Positions 23,766 through 34,825 of a DNA stretch of 64,000 nt are shown piece by piece (position 1 is the stretch's first letter; each line of letters opens with the position of its first letter). The translations under genes were made by a program, and so were the position numbers. This DNA comes from Myoxocephalus aenaeus (Eukaryota; Chordata; Actinopteri; Perciformes; Cottidae), in NCBI GenBank assembly GCA_038501785.1, contig JBAMJR010000002.1, forward strand, positions 1,494,501 through 1,558,500, read 5' to 3'. The notes beneath the pieces were generated by a model. It was not told the DNA's origin, searched no databases, and saw only the letters and a program-made list of their open reading frames with translations.

Positions 23766-24130
23766 AGCCGGATCCGGACAAGGTCATTTTGGCTACCTGG
23801 GGAAGAACCCTTTAATTTACAGAGAAGAAACATCTTCAGCTGGAGGACTGTGGACTCTGTAACACTACTGGCAAGTGCATCTGACCCTGCTTGTGAGACA
23901 CGCGCGATGGAAACGGGAAAGCAGGTTCGCATAGCTCGATGCAAACCTGCGAGCGCGCTACAGCGTCTCAGCCAGTTCAGAGCCATATACAGGTTGCCTG
24001 ATATTTTGGATGCGACGTTTGGGTGTACTAAGATTCGTTGTAACAACGAACAAATGTTGTGGCGCCGTATCAAATAAGGAAGGGGGTAAAAATTAAGACT
24101 TGATGAACGAAATTTAAGACCTGTTGACAA
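23618..24130 (-). other. 170-codon open frame near the element's end, unrecognised
   Basis: A minus-strand frame starts inside the element's terminal region and reads to 23618. Composition is mixed, with no motif I recognise. A plus-strand frame of 126 codons overlaps it at 23697-24077. One of the two may be a relic of the element's first exon; the other must be a shadow. Confidence 0.25.
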
Positions 24131-24864
24131 AATGTAATACCTTTTTAAGGCCTTAAATTATGAATACTAAATTTAAGACTTTTTCAAGTTTTTAAGACCT
24201 CGCGGGTACCCTGTCTATGGCAGCATGACTCATCTACTGTGTTTGACTCGTTCTACAGATAAAAGTCGTGATTGGAAAATCAATACGGAGTGTGGAGAGA
24301 CCATTAATGACTCAATTGAGCTCGCAAATAAAGGTGTTTTGCACAGTAACATTCAGTTTAAAGTAGCAAAGACAAGTTCTAAAAGGACTATTAAGTCATT
24401 TAGATGTTTGCTCAATATCATGTCTAGAATTTGTGGAGGCCATACATTCAGTTAACAGTTTGTGTCTGGTAGGTAGCTCCATGTAAAATGATCATACAGC
24501 ACAAGTAATGTTTGTGGATTTTAGAGTATGTACATTTTACCCGGCCTCTCAACAAACGTGGCCTGGTACCTGAGTTTATGTTCAATTAGCATCTGGCTTT
24601 TAAAGAAAATACAACACTGTCAATCCTCTTTTGTCACTCATGGATTATTAAGAAGGCTACTGCTTCTACGTGCACATTACACAATCATCTCTTTTTACCC
24701 AATAGAAAACCAACCTATTTTTAGGTCTCTGCTCGAAAATTGCATACCCAAACTATGTATCTCTGCAACCACTAGGGCTATTTGAATAATTTTGGTCATA
24801 ATAAAAGGTATACGTGTGAGATTCTGTTCAGATGTGTAAATATCAGTCTATATGTTACTGGTTA

Positions 24865-24993
24865 AGACACAATATGTGAACATTCTCTAACCCAAATCAT
24901 AGCACAATATGTGAACATTCTCTAACCCAAATCATATCAGAATATGTGAACATTCTCTAACCCAAATCATAGCACAATATGTGAACATTCTCT
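24865..24993 (-). repeat. 35-bp tandem array, 4 copies, right arm
   Basis: AATATGTGAACATTCTCTAA and the following CCCAAATCATAGCAC repeat four times in inverse orientation to the 8-copy array at 20629. Confidence 0.9.
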
Positions 24994-25254
24994 CTGCAAA
25001 GGTTGACTTTGATAAAGTGAAGCAGAACAAAGTTAGAGAGGGTTTAGTACAGAGAACATTCAGGCGAGGTCTCCAAAATTTGCATTGGGCCACATTTGCG
25101 CACATTTGCGCGCATCTGTGATATTAAAACGTTCTCATGTACCAAACCATATATTTCACTTGGCTTTTTTTATTTATAAAACAAGCTATGATTTACAATG
25201 TTATATAACAATCGCTCAGTCTGCCCTGGGGGGGATTAGTTTTTAAAAGGTTAA

Positions 25255-25601
25255 AATCTCCTGTAAACACGTCCTCATTTTAAGATTGGTGTCAAGAAGT
25301 TGTCCAAGAGCTAACGTCTGCAGCATGAGTTGTCATCCTTAATGCAGTGCCCGTCCAGGGCGGGCCAGCTTGTAATGGGCTGATAGCTCGCCTACCAGTA
25401 TTACTGCTCATCACTCTTTGTTATCCAGCTGCATAAGTCTGCAGAGCCTTGAAGCCCCCTGTTCTGCACGGAGCTCTATCTCTTGTTTATGCAAAGTTTA
25501 GTAATATTGAACGTGTTGTCTGTCCAAATTTCAACAGTGCACATCCTCGTGCCCCGAGCAACACACCCTCCAAGTGTGGAGTAAGTCGGATGAACGGTTC
25601 T
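25255..25601. other. Short unique stretch between two large elements
   Basis: No repeat or gene recognised. Confidence 0.35.
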
Positions 25602-25813
25602 TACACTCTAAAAAGCCCAACTTCAAATTTGTTGTCCTAACACATTTTTTTAAGTTGAGTCAACAAATACCTTTGAAAAAAGTTGAACTAACTCAAAATG
25701 TCAATTTTATTAATAAGGAGTGGAATCCACTGAAAATGTTAAGTTGAGAAAACTTAGTATAGTGGTTTGGGCATCTGCTGAGGTAACTAAGGCCACTGCG
25801 CATGTATGTCAGT

Positions 25814-25815
<2 letters not shown>

Positions 25816-25858
<43 letters not shown>
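25816..25858. repeat. (CA)n microsatellite
   Basis: About 21 CA units followed by TATATATA. Confidence 0.95.
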
Positions 25859-25866
<8 letters not shown>

Positions 25867-26099
25867 CTACTTTAATCTTATATTTTAAATAATAAAATTT
25901 ATATAAAAATATTTTCTTTAGCCCCTGTTTAAGATACATTGATTTTTGATACCATTGTCTGTTTATTATGTTTAGATACCTTAGTTCTTCAGATTTCATT
26001 TGATTGACATCTACTTTTTATACCTAAATCTTCATCTTAATCTTAACCTGCTGAATGTCTGTCTGTTCACAATAAATGTTCAATAAAGAGTGAGAGAGA

Positions 26100-26170
26100 G
26101 AAAAAAAAAACGCCAACCGCCGTAAAAGCAGAAGCAGAAGAAGAAGAAGAAAAAGAAGAAGAAGAAGAGA
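26100..26170. repeat. Poly(A) and (GAA)n tract
   Basis: Ten A residues, then imperfect GAAGAAGAA units to about 26168, just upstream of a proposed 5' exon. Confidence 0.85.
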
Positions 26171-26179
26171 GAAAAATCT

Positions 26180-26291
26180 CCGTCTACCACTGCGCATGTG
26201 CACTTCTGCATGAGATAGCAATTTCGCGCCGGTCCACGCCAGTTTAAGTGTTTCTGCAGAATGCCGTCTACGTCCAGCACAACTTAACCAG
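26180..26291 (+). other. Probable 5' untranslated exon of the element's gene
   Basis: The sequence TTCTGCAGAATGCCGTCTAC leads to AACTTAACCAG, which is followed by the strong donor GTAAGA at 26292. The only ATG in it opens a nine-codon frame ending in TAA before the donor, so the exon is more likely untranslated. Its start is a guess. Confidence 0.4.
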
Positions 26292-26570
26292 GTAAGACTG
26301 TGTATGTTCAGTGCGTTAGCTAACTGGCTAGTCAGATAACCTGTTGTTTTTTTAATGCAAAAGTTAACATTAAGAAGTTTACAACGTGACAAACCCCAGC
26401 CTACTTTTCACGTGTTCATAACGTCATGTGTAATTTCACGATAACGACCCGCTCGTGTTAGCTAGGTTAGCTAACATGTTGCTGCAGTGCTGCTCTGTTC
26501 TTTAGCGTTGGTGGCGTCGAAACTGCCTCTAGTTCACTCATAAGTTACCCGCGCGTAGCATTCAGGTGCA

Positions 26571-26603
26571 CTAGATACCGTCCAGGACCTGGACGGTATC
26601 TAG
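26571..26603. repeat. 33-bp near-perfect palindrome
   Basis: CTAGATACCGTCCAGG, one central A, then its exact reverse complement. The arms are 16 bp. A wider imperfect pair (CAGGTGC before, GCACCTG after) surrounds it. Confidence 0.95.
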
Positions 26604-27183
26604 GCCGCGGGCACCTGATCGCCCGCAGGGACCACGTGAGTCGCCCGCGAGGCATGTTCTAAAAATAGAACACATTTTGAGCTTCGTCAAAAATATTTTT
26701 GTTTTTATCAACCGGCCTCTCCACATGGTCGCGTTACAACTCTTCTCTGTATCGCGCACGGCGGATTGCCGCCCCGATGCGATGCACACAGACACGGGCG
26801 CACACACAGGTGAACACACAGTGGACAGAGAGAGACAGAGAGTGGCGAAAAATATGTTGCATGCTTTTCACAATGGGATTTGCTGCTTTAAGCCATCACT
26901 ATTTAAGCTATCAGCTATCACTTTTAAAGCAGTTAATGTATTGCAACAGGCTGCAGCCTGGAGCTCCATAAATGGACGTTTTCTCTCTTGAGACACTGCA
27001 GTGACAAAGCCTGCACACTTTGTGGTTGGTCATGGAGAGGTGGCCTGGGTTGTTTTTGCAAGAACAGGTTTTAGTGTTAACAACATATTTTGCCAAATGT
27101 TCTCCCTTCTTTTGAAAGCACCAACAACAAAGGTTTGAATCAATTGTACATAACATGTACATGAAAACTGTCACCTTTCTTAG

Positions 27184-27342
27184 ATATGTGCAGAATTCTT
27201 CAGACTTACACGAGTGGACCTGAAGAAGACCTTCCTGTCATCATTGGATGCACACGCATCGCAATTTATGAAGCTGTACAGATCACGCAGCACATCGCTT
27301 GGAAAGGACATGAGGATCCTTCTAGACAACTTTGATGAACAG
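27184..27342 (+). CDS. Exon of SAMD3-like gene carried by the element, first recognised exon
   Basis: A pyrimidine-rich acceptor (TTTCTTAG) at 27176-27183 precedes 53 open codons. They read ICAEFFRLTRVDLKKTFLSS, continue through LDAHASQFMKLYRSR, and end ILLDNFDEQ at a CAG|GTAATC donor. Phase is 0 on both sides if this acceptor is used; an alternative AG lies ten bases further on. The style of the peptide and its neighbours recalls a teleost multigene family usually labelled sterile alpha motif domain-containing protein 3-like. No SAM domain is visible in this window, so the N-terminal part may be missing. The molecular function is not known to me. Confidence 0.6.
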
Positions 27343-28718
27343 GTAATCAATAAGTAGGAAGTGAATGTGGAATAACAGGGGTTCTCAATTAGATTTGAAC
27401 TGGGACCAAAAACTGGGGGACAGACGAGGGGCATTTTCACAACTATGTAGTCTGACACAATACATCAATTATAAAATGGACTGAATGAATGGAGGCATCT
27501 TGTACTGTTATGGTGACACTAATATTAGCGTAGTATTATGTGTAGGTTTGGATATTTGCTGACAAATATGATGTGGGTTGCTACTTTCCACTTTTTTTTA
27601 AGAACTACCAAAATACATGAAATGTGTCTGTCACCCATGTGGTGTTCTACCCCTTTTCTACTGCGGTCAGGACAAATGCTGGAGTCAGTTTGGCACTTGA
27701 GTAAACAGGTCCATGTTTACGCCAACCTAGGAGCAGGAGGCACAGATTTACAGTCTCAGACAATGCTCAGTGGTCTCAGTCTTGTCGGATATGCATTCAG
27801 CCCTCAGCGCTTCGATTATTCGGATTACTTAACAATTGACTAGAAAAGTACATTTCCAACCAGCTTATGAAGCCAGCAGACGCACCATAGAAACAAGTTT
27901 TCTGTCCGAACCCCTATTTTTTTTGCTGTAGAATCACTGCAAACTGTTTTTTTAATTTTTCTCTTGCCATGGGCTATCTATAGATGCATATCTGCTTAGG
28001 AGCACTTGTGAGATTTTTACTTTTTAATTTGAAAAACATGACAAACTATAGTGTGTAATGCTTTTTAAGAAGGTTTAATTAAATAGTAGTAAGGCCATTG
28101 AAATTTCAGAGTTGTACCGTGTAACTAAATATTAAAGGCCTATATGGTGTTTTATCACATTGTATTGGGGCAAGAAAACATCAGTCCCAGTTGTTGTGCT
28201 AATGTTTCACGATCCCTGTTCTACATTATGCTTTTGGAGCTGGGAAATATCTTAAAATCAATTATATTTTTGCACTCTGAATGGCTTTCGTCTCAACTAT
28301 GCAAACCATAACATTGGAGCAGAGCATTTACCATCAGATGACCCTTTTTAATATTTCAGAGTTTGTCTTACAATATATATAAATACACGTTAATGTAAAC
28401 AGGTGTATTGTATTGTTAGGCTTAACTGACATTTCAAATTGGGGATTTCAGAGATGAAAAGCAAGAGAGCGTTATTGTTTTCACACTTAAGCTATGTCCA
28501 AAAACATGGTGCCCATATGTACAGTAGGAACATATGGGTTCATTTAGTTAGTGAATACAGCCGACCTGAAATGCATGCTACCATGCTGGAAGTATTTTGC
28601 CAAATTTATTTGAATAATGCCTTTGTCTTTAATAGTTTGCATTGCATTTTTTGAAAGTGAGACCATTTATTATTTTTTTATTATGTCAAATTTTTAATCT
28701 TCAATTTGTATTTTTCAG

Positions 28719-28802
28719 ACGACTGATGTCCTTGCCCACAGAAAGTGTGCAGCTCTGCGAGGTCTACCTTTCGTTGTGAAGGAGAAGCTGAAGACATGTC
28801 TG
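28719..28802 (+). CDS. Exon of SAMD3-like gene, second recognised exon
   Basis: Acceptor TTTTTCAG ends at 28718 and donor GTAAGACT starts at 28803. The 28 codons between are open, in phase 0 with both neighbours, and read TTDVLAHRKCAALRGLPFVV, ending EKLKTCL. Its size, borders and shared phase argue that selection kept the gene spliced until recently. Confidence 0.65.
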
Positions 28803-29600
28803 GTAAGACTAATTTGTCATTAAGGTTGCACATACAGCAAGAACACACTAATGCAAACTTTCATCAAACCCTCATTTCTACTTCACTGTTACTTTGTTAA
28901 TCCATCTAAATATTTTAATAAGTGTAACTTTATAGTTTTTAATTTTATGTGATATCGCCAATACTGGCAATATTACTGTAGCATCAAGGTTACAAGTGAG
29001 TGTAATGCCTGCATCACATGCATTTTGTAACAGCATTTCTCCTTCAAATTTACTGGTAACATTTATAATTCCAAGCCCAAATTGGTCATGGGTTTTGAGA
29101 CTGATGCATATACACATTTTGTCAGTATTTTAATTATAAAGTTATTCTCTGTCAGTACATTTTCAAAGTCAAAATACATTTTTGTTGAGCTAATCTTTTT
29201 GAGAAAATAAAACAAACAAAAAAGCCTACACACTATTAGCACCCTTTGCCAGTCTTTAGGGTGAGAATCTGGCAGATTTGGAATGATATTGTCCATTGTT
29301 TAATGGCAGATTTGCTCCAGTTCAGGTTTTTGTCACTTATTGAATTAAAGGGAGCCTGTACCGTGAAGGCAAATGTTTCCCTGTATTTTGCTCAATTAAT
29401 TTATTTAATTTAACAGACTATGAAGATTTAAATACTACAATACTAATGTGTAGGAGGTGACTCTTGTATGAAAGTGGTATATTTTAGTTTTTAAAATCTG
29501 CATAAAAATGTATTTTGACTTTTAAATTGTATTAAAAAATGAAAACTTAAAAGAGGCGGTGAATATTTATTATAGTCTCTGTATGCTTGTTTTTGTGTAG

Positions 29601-30077
29601 AATACAGACCCGGAGGAATCTTATGTGAAAGGAGTTGAACTGGGAATACTCACAGTTGTTGAAGATGACGTTGGGACGGTCCGCTCAAGTCCAACAACAC
29701 TAAGCATCGCCCTGATTATTGAGGAACGGATTGTCCTGGATGATATATGCGACATCCCAACTGCATTTGCCCTTTTGTTTGGACTCATCTATGCTCTCAA
29801 CCTGGAGTATCCGAAGGACTTGAGGTACACTTTCGAAGTAACTCAAAAGTTGTTCATGAACCTTGGTACCCAGTGCTCTGCCCGGGTTCAGGCCTTAAAA
29901 ACAGTTTGCTCAAGTAGCCTGCCATATTTAAACCCCGCCTCTGGTCTTGGCTGGATTTTGAGGGGGGGGGGTAAGAGTTCCAAAAAGGTTTCTGAAGGCC
30001 AATGTACAGGTTGCAGTTGTCTTGTTACAGACAATACGTTTTTGATGATGTCCATTCATTGTAAAAGCAATATATGA
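29601..30077 (+). CDS. Exon of SAMD3-like gene, terminal exon
   Basis: Acceptor TTTTTGTGTAG ends at 29600. The frame opens NTDPEESYVKGVELGILTVV and continues with DDVGTVRSSPTTLSIALIIE, then DIPTAFALLFGLIYALNLEY and FMNLGTQCSARVQALK. This hydrophobic, acidic domain is the part I recall most clearly from fish SAMD3-like proteins. After about residue 98 the frame reads on through a stretch with an 8-G run (from 29961) to a stop at 30075-30077. That last third does not resemble the family and may be read-through past a frameshifted native end. The domain's biochemical role is unknown to me. Confidence 0.65.
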   Translation, partial: NTDPEESYVKGVELGILTVVEDDVGTVRSSPTTLSIALIIEERIVLDDICDIPTAFALLFGLIYALNLEYPKDLRYTFEVTQKLFMNLGTQCSARVQALKTVCSSSLPYLNPASGLGWILRGGGKSSKKVSEGQCTGCSCLVTDNTFLMMSIHCKSNI

Positions 30078-30158
30078 CAAATTGTCCCACTGTTGATAGT
30101 GTACAGTGCCCATAACGATAAACTGATATTGGAATCAGCATTGTTACTGTGTATGCTC

Positions 30159-30164
30159 AATAAA
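30159..30164 (+). terminator. Polyadenylation signal AATAAA after the terminal exon
   Basis: AATAAA lies 82 bases after the stop codon of the terminal exon, followed by a GT-containing stretch. It fits the 3' end of the element's gene. Confidence 0.5.
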
Positions 30165-30450
30165 GTATAACTTGTCCTAAATTGTAGTTTTTTGCATCTT
30201 AACAGTTCTTGTTAAGATATTGCAGTTTTAAACAGTAGATGGATGGATAAATGCATGGATAAGAGAGGTTTTTAAGCCATTTTATACCTCCCACCAATCT
30301 TTACGGTGGGGTCAAGCCGGCCTGACTAGACAGTCTAGTGTTACAACAAAATAAAAAAATTGTTCCTGACTAAAACTGCAACCTGCACCAAAACCATCCT
30401 CAAGCAGCCCAGTTTCAAGGGAATGCCATTGTCCTTCTGTGTTGTATATA

Positions 30451-30508
30451 TGTTCCATCATACACCATGTTCCATCATACACCATGTTCCATCATACACC
30501 ATGTTCCA
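30451..30508 (+). repeat. 17-bp tandem repeat, 3.4 copies
   Basis: Unit TGTTCCATCATACACCA, three identical copies and a partial fourth. Confidence 0.95.
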
Positions 30509-30819
30509 AAGCTTGTTTCAAGGCCTTGATTTTTGGATTCACAAAACTGAAGTTTTTTTTCTTTTCTTTATGCAGCCATTTGGATTTTTAAGGATGTTGA
30601 CCCTCTGCTGTCTATGTTCAAGTGTTGACACCTGGTATTCATATAGTTATGCAAACAAATGTTTACTTATTGTTAATAAACATTTTGTGTTTGAAGAAGT
30701 TTGTTTTCTTTAACTGTTGACTTTTCCAAAGAAAACGGTGTACAATTTTAATTAATTTAAATGAAGGCAAGGTTGCAAAGAATTTTGAGTGTACTCAACT
30801 AATGGGCAGTGAAATTTAG

Positions 30820-31210
30820 TAACAACACATTTTAAGTTTAAAGTAAGTTCTCTCAACAAAATATTTTAAGTTAAAAGTAAGTTCTCTCAACAAAAAATGT
30901 TAAGTGCTGTTGATGTATGTTTTCAATCTACAAGAACACACAATTTCAAGTTTCTCCAATTTAATATTTTAAGTGTTCTGAACTTAAGTACATGAGTAGA
31001 TGTAACTATCAAATGCAATATTTTAAGTAGTGTTAACTTAAATACATAAGTAGGTCTGAATAGTAATGTTACGTTTGACAAACTTAAGATATCACTTTGA
31101 GTGAACTTCTTATCATAAGTTGACACAACACATTAGCCCTTAGTTGAGTGAACTCAAAAAGGCTTTGCAGCTGGTTGCCTCACTTTTTTAAGTTGACTCA
31201 ACTTTTTTTT
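30820..31210. repeat. Subterminal repeat-rich end region of the 5.6-kb element
   Basis: Two near-identical copies of TAAGTTCTCTCAACAAAA (about 30843 and 30879) and many TTTTAAGT words lie before the right end. Such motif clusters are common transposase-binding regions in DNA transposons; that role is inferred. Confidence 0.55.
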
Positions 31211-31234
31211 TTTTAGAGTGTAGGATATGAGAGG

Positions 31235-31235
<1 letters not shown>

Positions 31236-31307
<72 letters not shown>
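31236..31307. repeat. (CA)n microsatellite
   Basis: About 35 CA units just outside the right end of the 5.6-kb element. Confidence 0.96.
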
Positions 31308-31308
<1 letters not shown>

Positions 31309-34300
31309 CTCTCGTTAGATGCAACAGACTCCATGTCAGGACATGCATGGTGGCGGCTTCATGTGAGGAAGCCGTCATGTGCACACCACTCTCTGAGGTA
31401 GTGAGCTGGGACCCCCGGTGCTGAGGGGTTCGAGTTGGCAGGATTCTGAAGCCGAGTGAAAGAAAAGAGAAAGTTGGCTTCTCTGCTGTTCTGCTGAGCC
31501 GGGGAAGCCTGCAGGCATCAGCAGAGGCCAGGACGAGGACTCTCACATCTGTATCGCAGACAACCCCTCCTGTGGTCTGTGTAAGTTCTCTACCGGCCCC
31601 ACACCAACAATTTCACACAGTGCCTCATGATTAATCATGACAGAGTGCTGCCTTGGGCAGGACTGGGTCCCAACACCAGGAATGAGTCAGCATTGTTGGT
31701 ACTTCCCAGTCCTCTTGTCCCAAAGTCAATGCTTTTTTGGTTTGATGGATGAAACGAGGTCTGCATAACACAAGCCGGAGACATATTCACGATGTATTCT
31801 ACAATATCAAAAAATTTCGTAAATACCACTGTCATGAATTTTGAAGCTTTTACACGTCTTTAAAAAAGAGGTTGCTAACTAGTAAACCAGTGAAATGCTC
31901 CTCTCCATCCTGAATCACTTTTGGCTTTTTTAGTTACCTTTAGTTTTTTTAATTCACCTTGAAAAATAAAATTGCATGTCTAATTTGTAAGCATACAGTG
32001 GAAACATTTTTATTTTTCTGAATGAGACTTGGAAGCATTTTAAAAGAAGCATTGAATAACAGGATGAACGAAAGCGTCCTCATGTCTTTAGACGGTCGTC
32101 TGTTTAAAGGAGGCTAATCGCTTCCAACTCCACTTTGTCCTGGTTAAGAATTCAGAAGCCAACACAGGCCGTGATGCGAGAATGAGTCCATTGAAAGGAC
32201 TGAAAATGTATTACCCATAATGACTGTGATTAATAGCCCCCCTTTCTGAATTCAGCCCTGTAATTCTTTTTTCTAATTGCTATGAATCCGGAAATTCAAT
32301 AAGGTGGCGAAATGCATTTATGCTCGTGGTTAACTCCAATTAGTTAGAATTAGACGGTTTGGTGCAGTACGGCAGCGCTTTTCTCCGACTGAATGTTCTG
32401 CTGAGGTCGCCCCGTCTGTCTCTCTGGCGTCCCGCTCAAGTAAACTGGTGTGGCCCCAGAAGCATATTCCCATTTTCTGCTTCACTGAACTGGTGGTCCC
32501 CAATAATCCTAACACCATCATTTAGTCAGGCAGGCTGTGTTCTCTCTCTTTTCTCCATCCCACACAGCAGGCGTGGATTCCCTGAGCCAAGCAGAGTAGA
32601 ATTAATGTGTTTAGTTTGCTGGCCTCCTTTTCTTTTTTTTTATGCACCTTGAAAGACAGAAGAGTAGAGTCGCCCCTAGGAAAGGTGTTTCTTTTTCATA
32701 AGCCATCCTCTGTTCTGATTTCTTCAGATCCTTCTGTCCATTCCCAGGCTGCACCTTGCAGAAAGACTTTTCTCCCCCCACTCAAAAAAGTCTTTCAAAT
32801 ACAGGAGTCTGGGCGAAGTGCCTTTCCATCATCCCTCCCATGCTCCGTCATGCGGACAGCAAGGTTGGAACAGAACGGCCGCTGCGCTTGTGTGCTGAGA
32901 GAAAAGAGCGAGGCCTGGTGATGGAGAAAGAGAGGGAGAAGGGGAGGGAAAGTAGAGCCTTGCTGTGATGCTGGCACTCTGTCAGCTGATGCTAAATCAC
33001 CCCCACCATCTGAATCAGAGACATGGAAAAATGGACAGAACTTATCTATAATAACCAAAACTGGAAGGGGCTGAAACAAAAAAAGAAATGCACGTAAAAG
33101 CTCAGCCAGATAGTGTAGAGGCAAGGGAAATAAAAAGTTAAGCTGCCTTGCTTGTCCTTTGCACCATGTCCTTTAAGACGGCAGCATCTTTCCTCTTTAC
33201 AGATAAGGATTTGATTATCCGGGACAAGCTCTCCTTAAGCTCAGCCCTCTTAGTTCCACGGGCGGGAGAGGCATCACGGATGAAACAATATGTTGTGGAT
33301 ATGAATCAAACGGGAACGCTTCACGCCGGTGTTTACAGAGGTCTGTGAAGAACAAAGGCAGCCGAGGCTTACGCTGATGGACGCAAATCCTGAGTCTTGG
33401 TAACTACCCGCTCCGGCTTCCATTCCGCGCACGGCCGACCAGAACTTTGATCTCTCACATCCAGTCACCGCCTGGATACGTCTAGACAGATAACGCACAC
33501 GCAACTTTATTCCCTGCATTTCAACTGTTTGCTCTGTGGGACGGGTTCTCTCTCGCTCTCTCTGCCTCCCACATGAATTCACAGGAACAGAGATGAACAT
33601 TTACTTCCCGCAATAATCCACCTTCAAAATGAAAGCTGCCTGTTATCGAGGTTAAGGAACGTGAAAGTCAGCTGTAGCTTTTATTCACTCGCTTTGTTGC
33701 ATGGGATGAGCTTTTTCCTCAATTTAGATTTTTTTGGTTGTATCAGATGAAACATGAGCAACACCGACAAAATATTCACAAGCACACCAACGTGTGCACT
33801 CATGCTGAGAATCCCTCCCAAGACCAGGTTTAACTGTGGAGTCATGAAAGCACAACGCGCCTACAAACACGTCCCCCCCCCCCCCCCCCGTGTGTGTGTG
33901 TGTGTGGCATGTTGTGTGGCGGGTTAATAACAACTCAGTGTTCCACATCCACCTCTCCTCACCTCGTGCTTTTACCTCCATGTCGTGTGTGTTGTCAAGA
34001 GAGTAGTTTACAAGCAGAACACATCATTCTCTTTTCAAATTAAAGACACAACAACAAAACAAAAACACTTTTTTTAAATAATTAAATGAGCAGGGATTAT
34101 TCATTTCGGTGAGGCTGCACAGTGAGGCTGCGTGTAGCTCAAGGCACTGCTGTGCCTGGCATCAGCATCTTAATACACTCAGCACCATCTTAATATGCTG
34201 GCGTTTTGACGGTTTAACGGAAGACACTACAGGTGAATAGGGTGAACATTTTACTTAATAGATATCACCATTAAAATTCCCCATTAAGGCGATTATTTTT

Positions 34301-34425
34301 TTATGACAAGCTTTCTGAATTTGTATGTTTTAATATGCAAAGGAGGCCTTAGCGTTTCCAGAACAGAAATGCCGGATGAAGCCAGGTTCAAAGTTTCATT
34401 TTGTTGACATATTTGAGTCTAAGGG
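31308..34425. other. Unique intergenic DNA with a possible regulatory block
   Basis: No exon recognised. The part at 32030-32370 is AT-balanced and contains words such as GACTGTGATTAATAGC, TTTTTCTAATTGCTATG and CTCCAATTAGTTAG that resemble homeodomain sites. Open frames near 32359-33600 overlap on both strands and lack known domains. Confidence 0.3.
33873..33907. repeat. (C)17 followed by (GT)n
   Basis: Seventeen C residues run directly into about nine GT units. Confidence 0.93.
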
Positions 34426-34428
34426 TTA

Positions 34429-34709
34429 CCGTAAAAGTCGGGTTACAAGCCACTCCTACCTCCGGTGGGTGTCCCCGCTGTAGCAAGCTAGGAGCAGCGC
34501 TAGCTCCGCTCCTGCTGCTAGCTCCGCTCCTGCTGCTAGCTCCCCGCTGCTGCTGCTACTGCCAACGTCCCCTCTGCCTGAGTCGGGTGTCGAGCCGGGG
34601 CTGGTCCTGCTACCTTCGGTGGTTGTCGGGGAGCGCTAGCTGGCCACAGTGGGGAGCTAACGGGGACACTGACCGAAGGTAGTAGCGGCTTGTAACCCGA
34701 CTTTTACGG
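34429..34709 (+). mobile_element. Palindromic TA-flanked MITE, copy 3 (281 bp)
   Basis: Both ends read CCGTAAAAGTCGGGTTACAA inward. TA lies at 34427-34428 and 34710-34711. Core CCCCTCTGCCTGAGTCGGG is in plus sense. A GCTAGCTCCGCTCCTGCT block is repeated twice in the left half. Confidence 0.9.
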
Positions 34710-34817
34710 TATACAGAGGGAATACTGTTAAACTCTGGCTATGAAAGATATATGAACCAGTAAAAACCATCAGAATGCAGAGAAGAGTAAAACTGGAAGC
34801 TTTGAGGAAGTAAGAGC

Positions 34818-34825
34818 TGCTGAAG
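34818..34825. repeat. Target-site duplication of outer hAT element, left copy
   Basis: TGCTGAAG, repeated exactly at 37578-37585. Confidence 0.85.

Larger units (their letters stand above)
22489..24213 (-). mobile_element. Nested DNA transposon with CAGGGTACCC ends (1725 bp)
   Basis: Left end CAGGGTACCCCCAGG and right end in reverse CAGGGTACCCGCGAGG. TCTATG flanks both sides (22483-22488 and 24214-24219), a 6-bp target duplication. Both subterminal regions are filled with AAATTTAAGAC motifs in inverted orientation. A coding remnant on the minus strand ends at 22805. The insertion lies between the arms of the piggyBac-like composite and is therefore younger than it if that composite is a single element. 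The superfamily is not assigned. Confidence 0.75.
20345..25250. mobile_element. Piggybac-like composite with long inverted arms (4.9 kb)
   Basis: TTAA lies at 20341-20344 and 25251-25254. The left end reads CCTTTTAAAATCCAATCCCC and the right end in reverse reads CCTTTTTAAAAACTAATCCC, apart from small indels. The two arms (about 20345-21165 and 24590-25250) are inverted relatives over several hundred bases, sharing AAATCATAGCTTGTTTTAT, CTCTCTAACTTTGTTCTGC and CCCTAGTGGTTGCAGAGATA. TTAA targets and CC-starting ends are piggyBac features. No piggyBac transposase is visible inside. The interior at 21300-22480 and 24214-24590 looks unique, so the alternative is two separate truncated insertions facing each other. 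Confidence 0.6.
25604..31220 (+). mobile_element. 5.6-kb element with CACTCTAAAA ends carrying a spliced gene
   Basis: The left end reads CACTCTAAAAAGCCC and the right end in reverse reads CACTCTAAAAAAAAAAAAG. Both subterminal regions contain AAGTTGAGTCAAC and many AAGTT words. TA lies directly outside both ends (25602-25603 and 31221-31222). The adjacent trinucleotides (TTA and TAG) do not match, which argues against a CACTA-type 3-bp duplication and leaves the superfamily open. The interior holds an apparently spliced gene at 26180-30180 on the plus strand. Confidence 0.6.

Noticed and set aside
25601..31223. CACTA (EnSpm) assignment of the 5.6-kb element
   Set aside because: The ends begin CACTC, but the flanking 3-bp sequences differ (TTA and TAG). 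Only TA is shared, so the family was left open.
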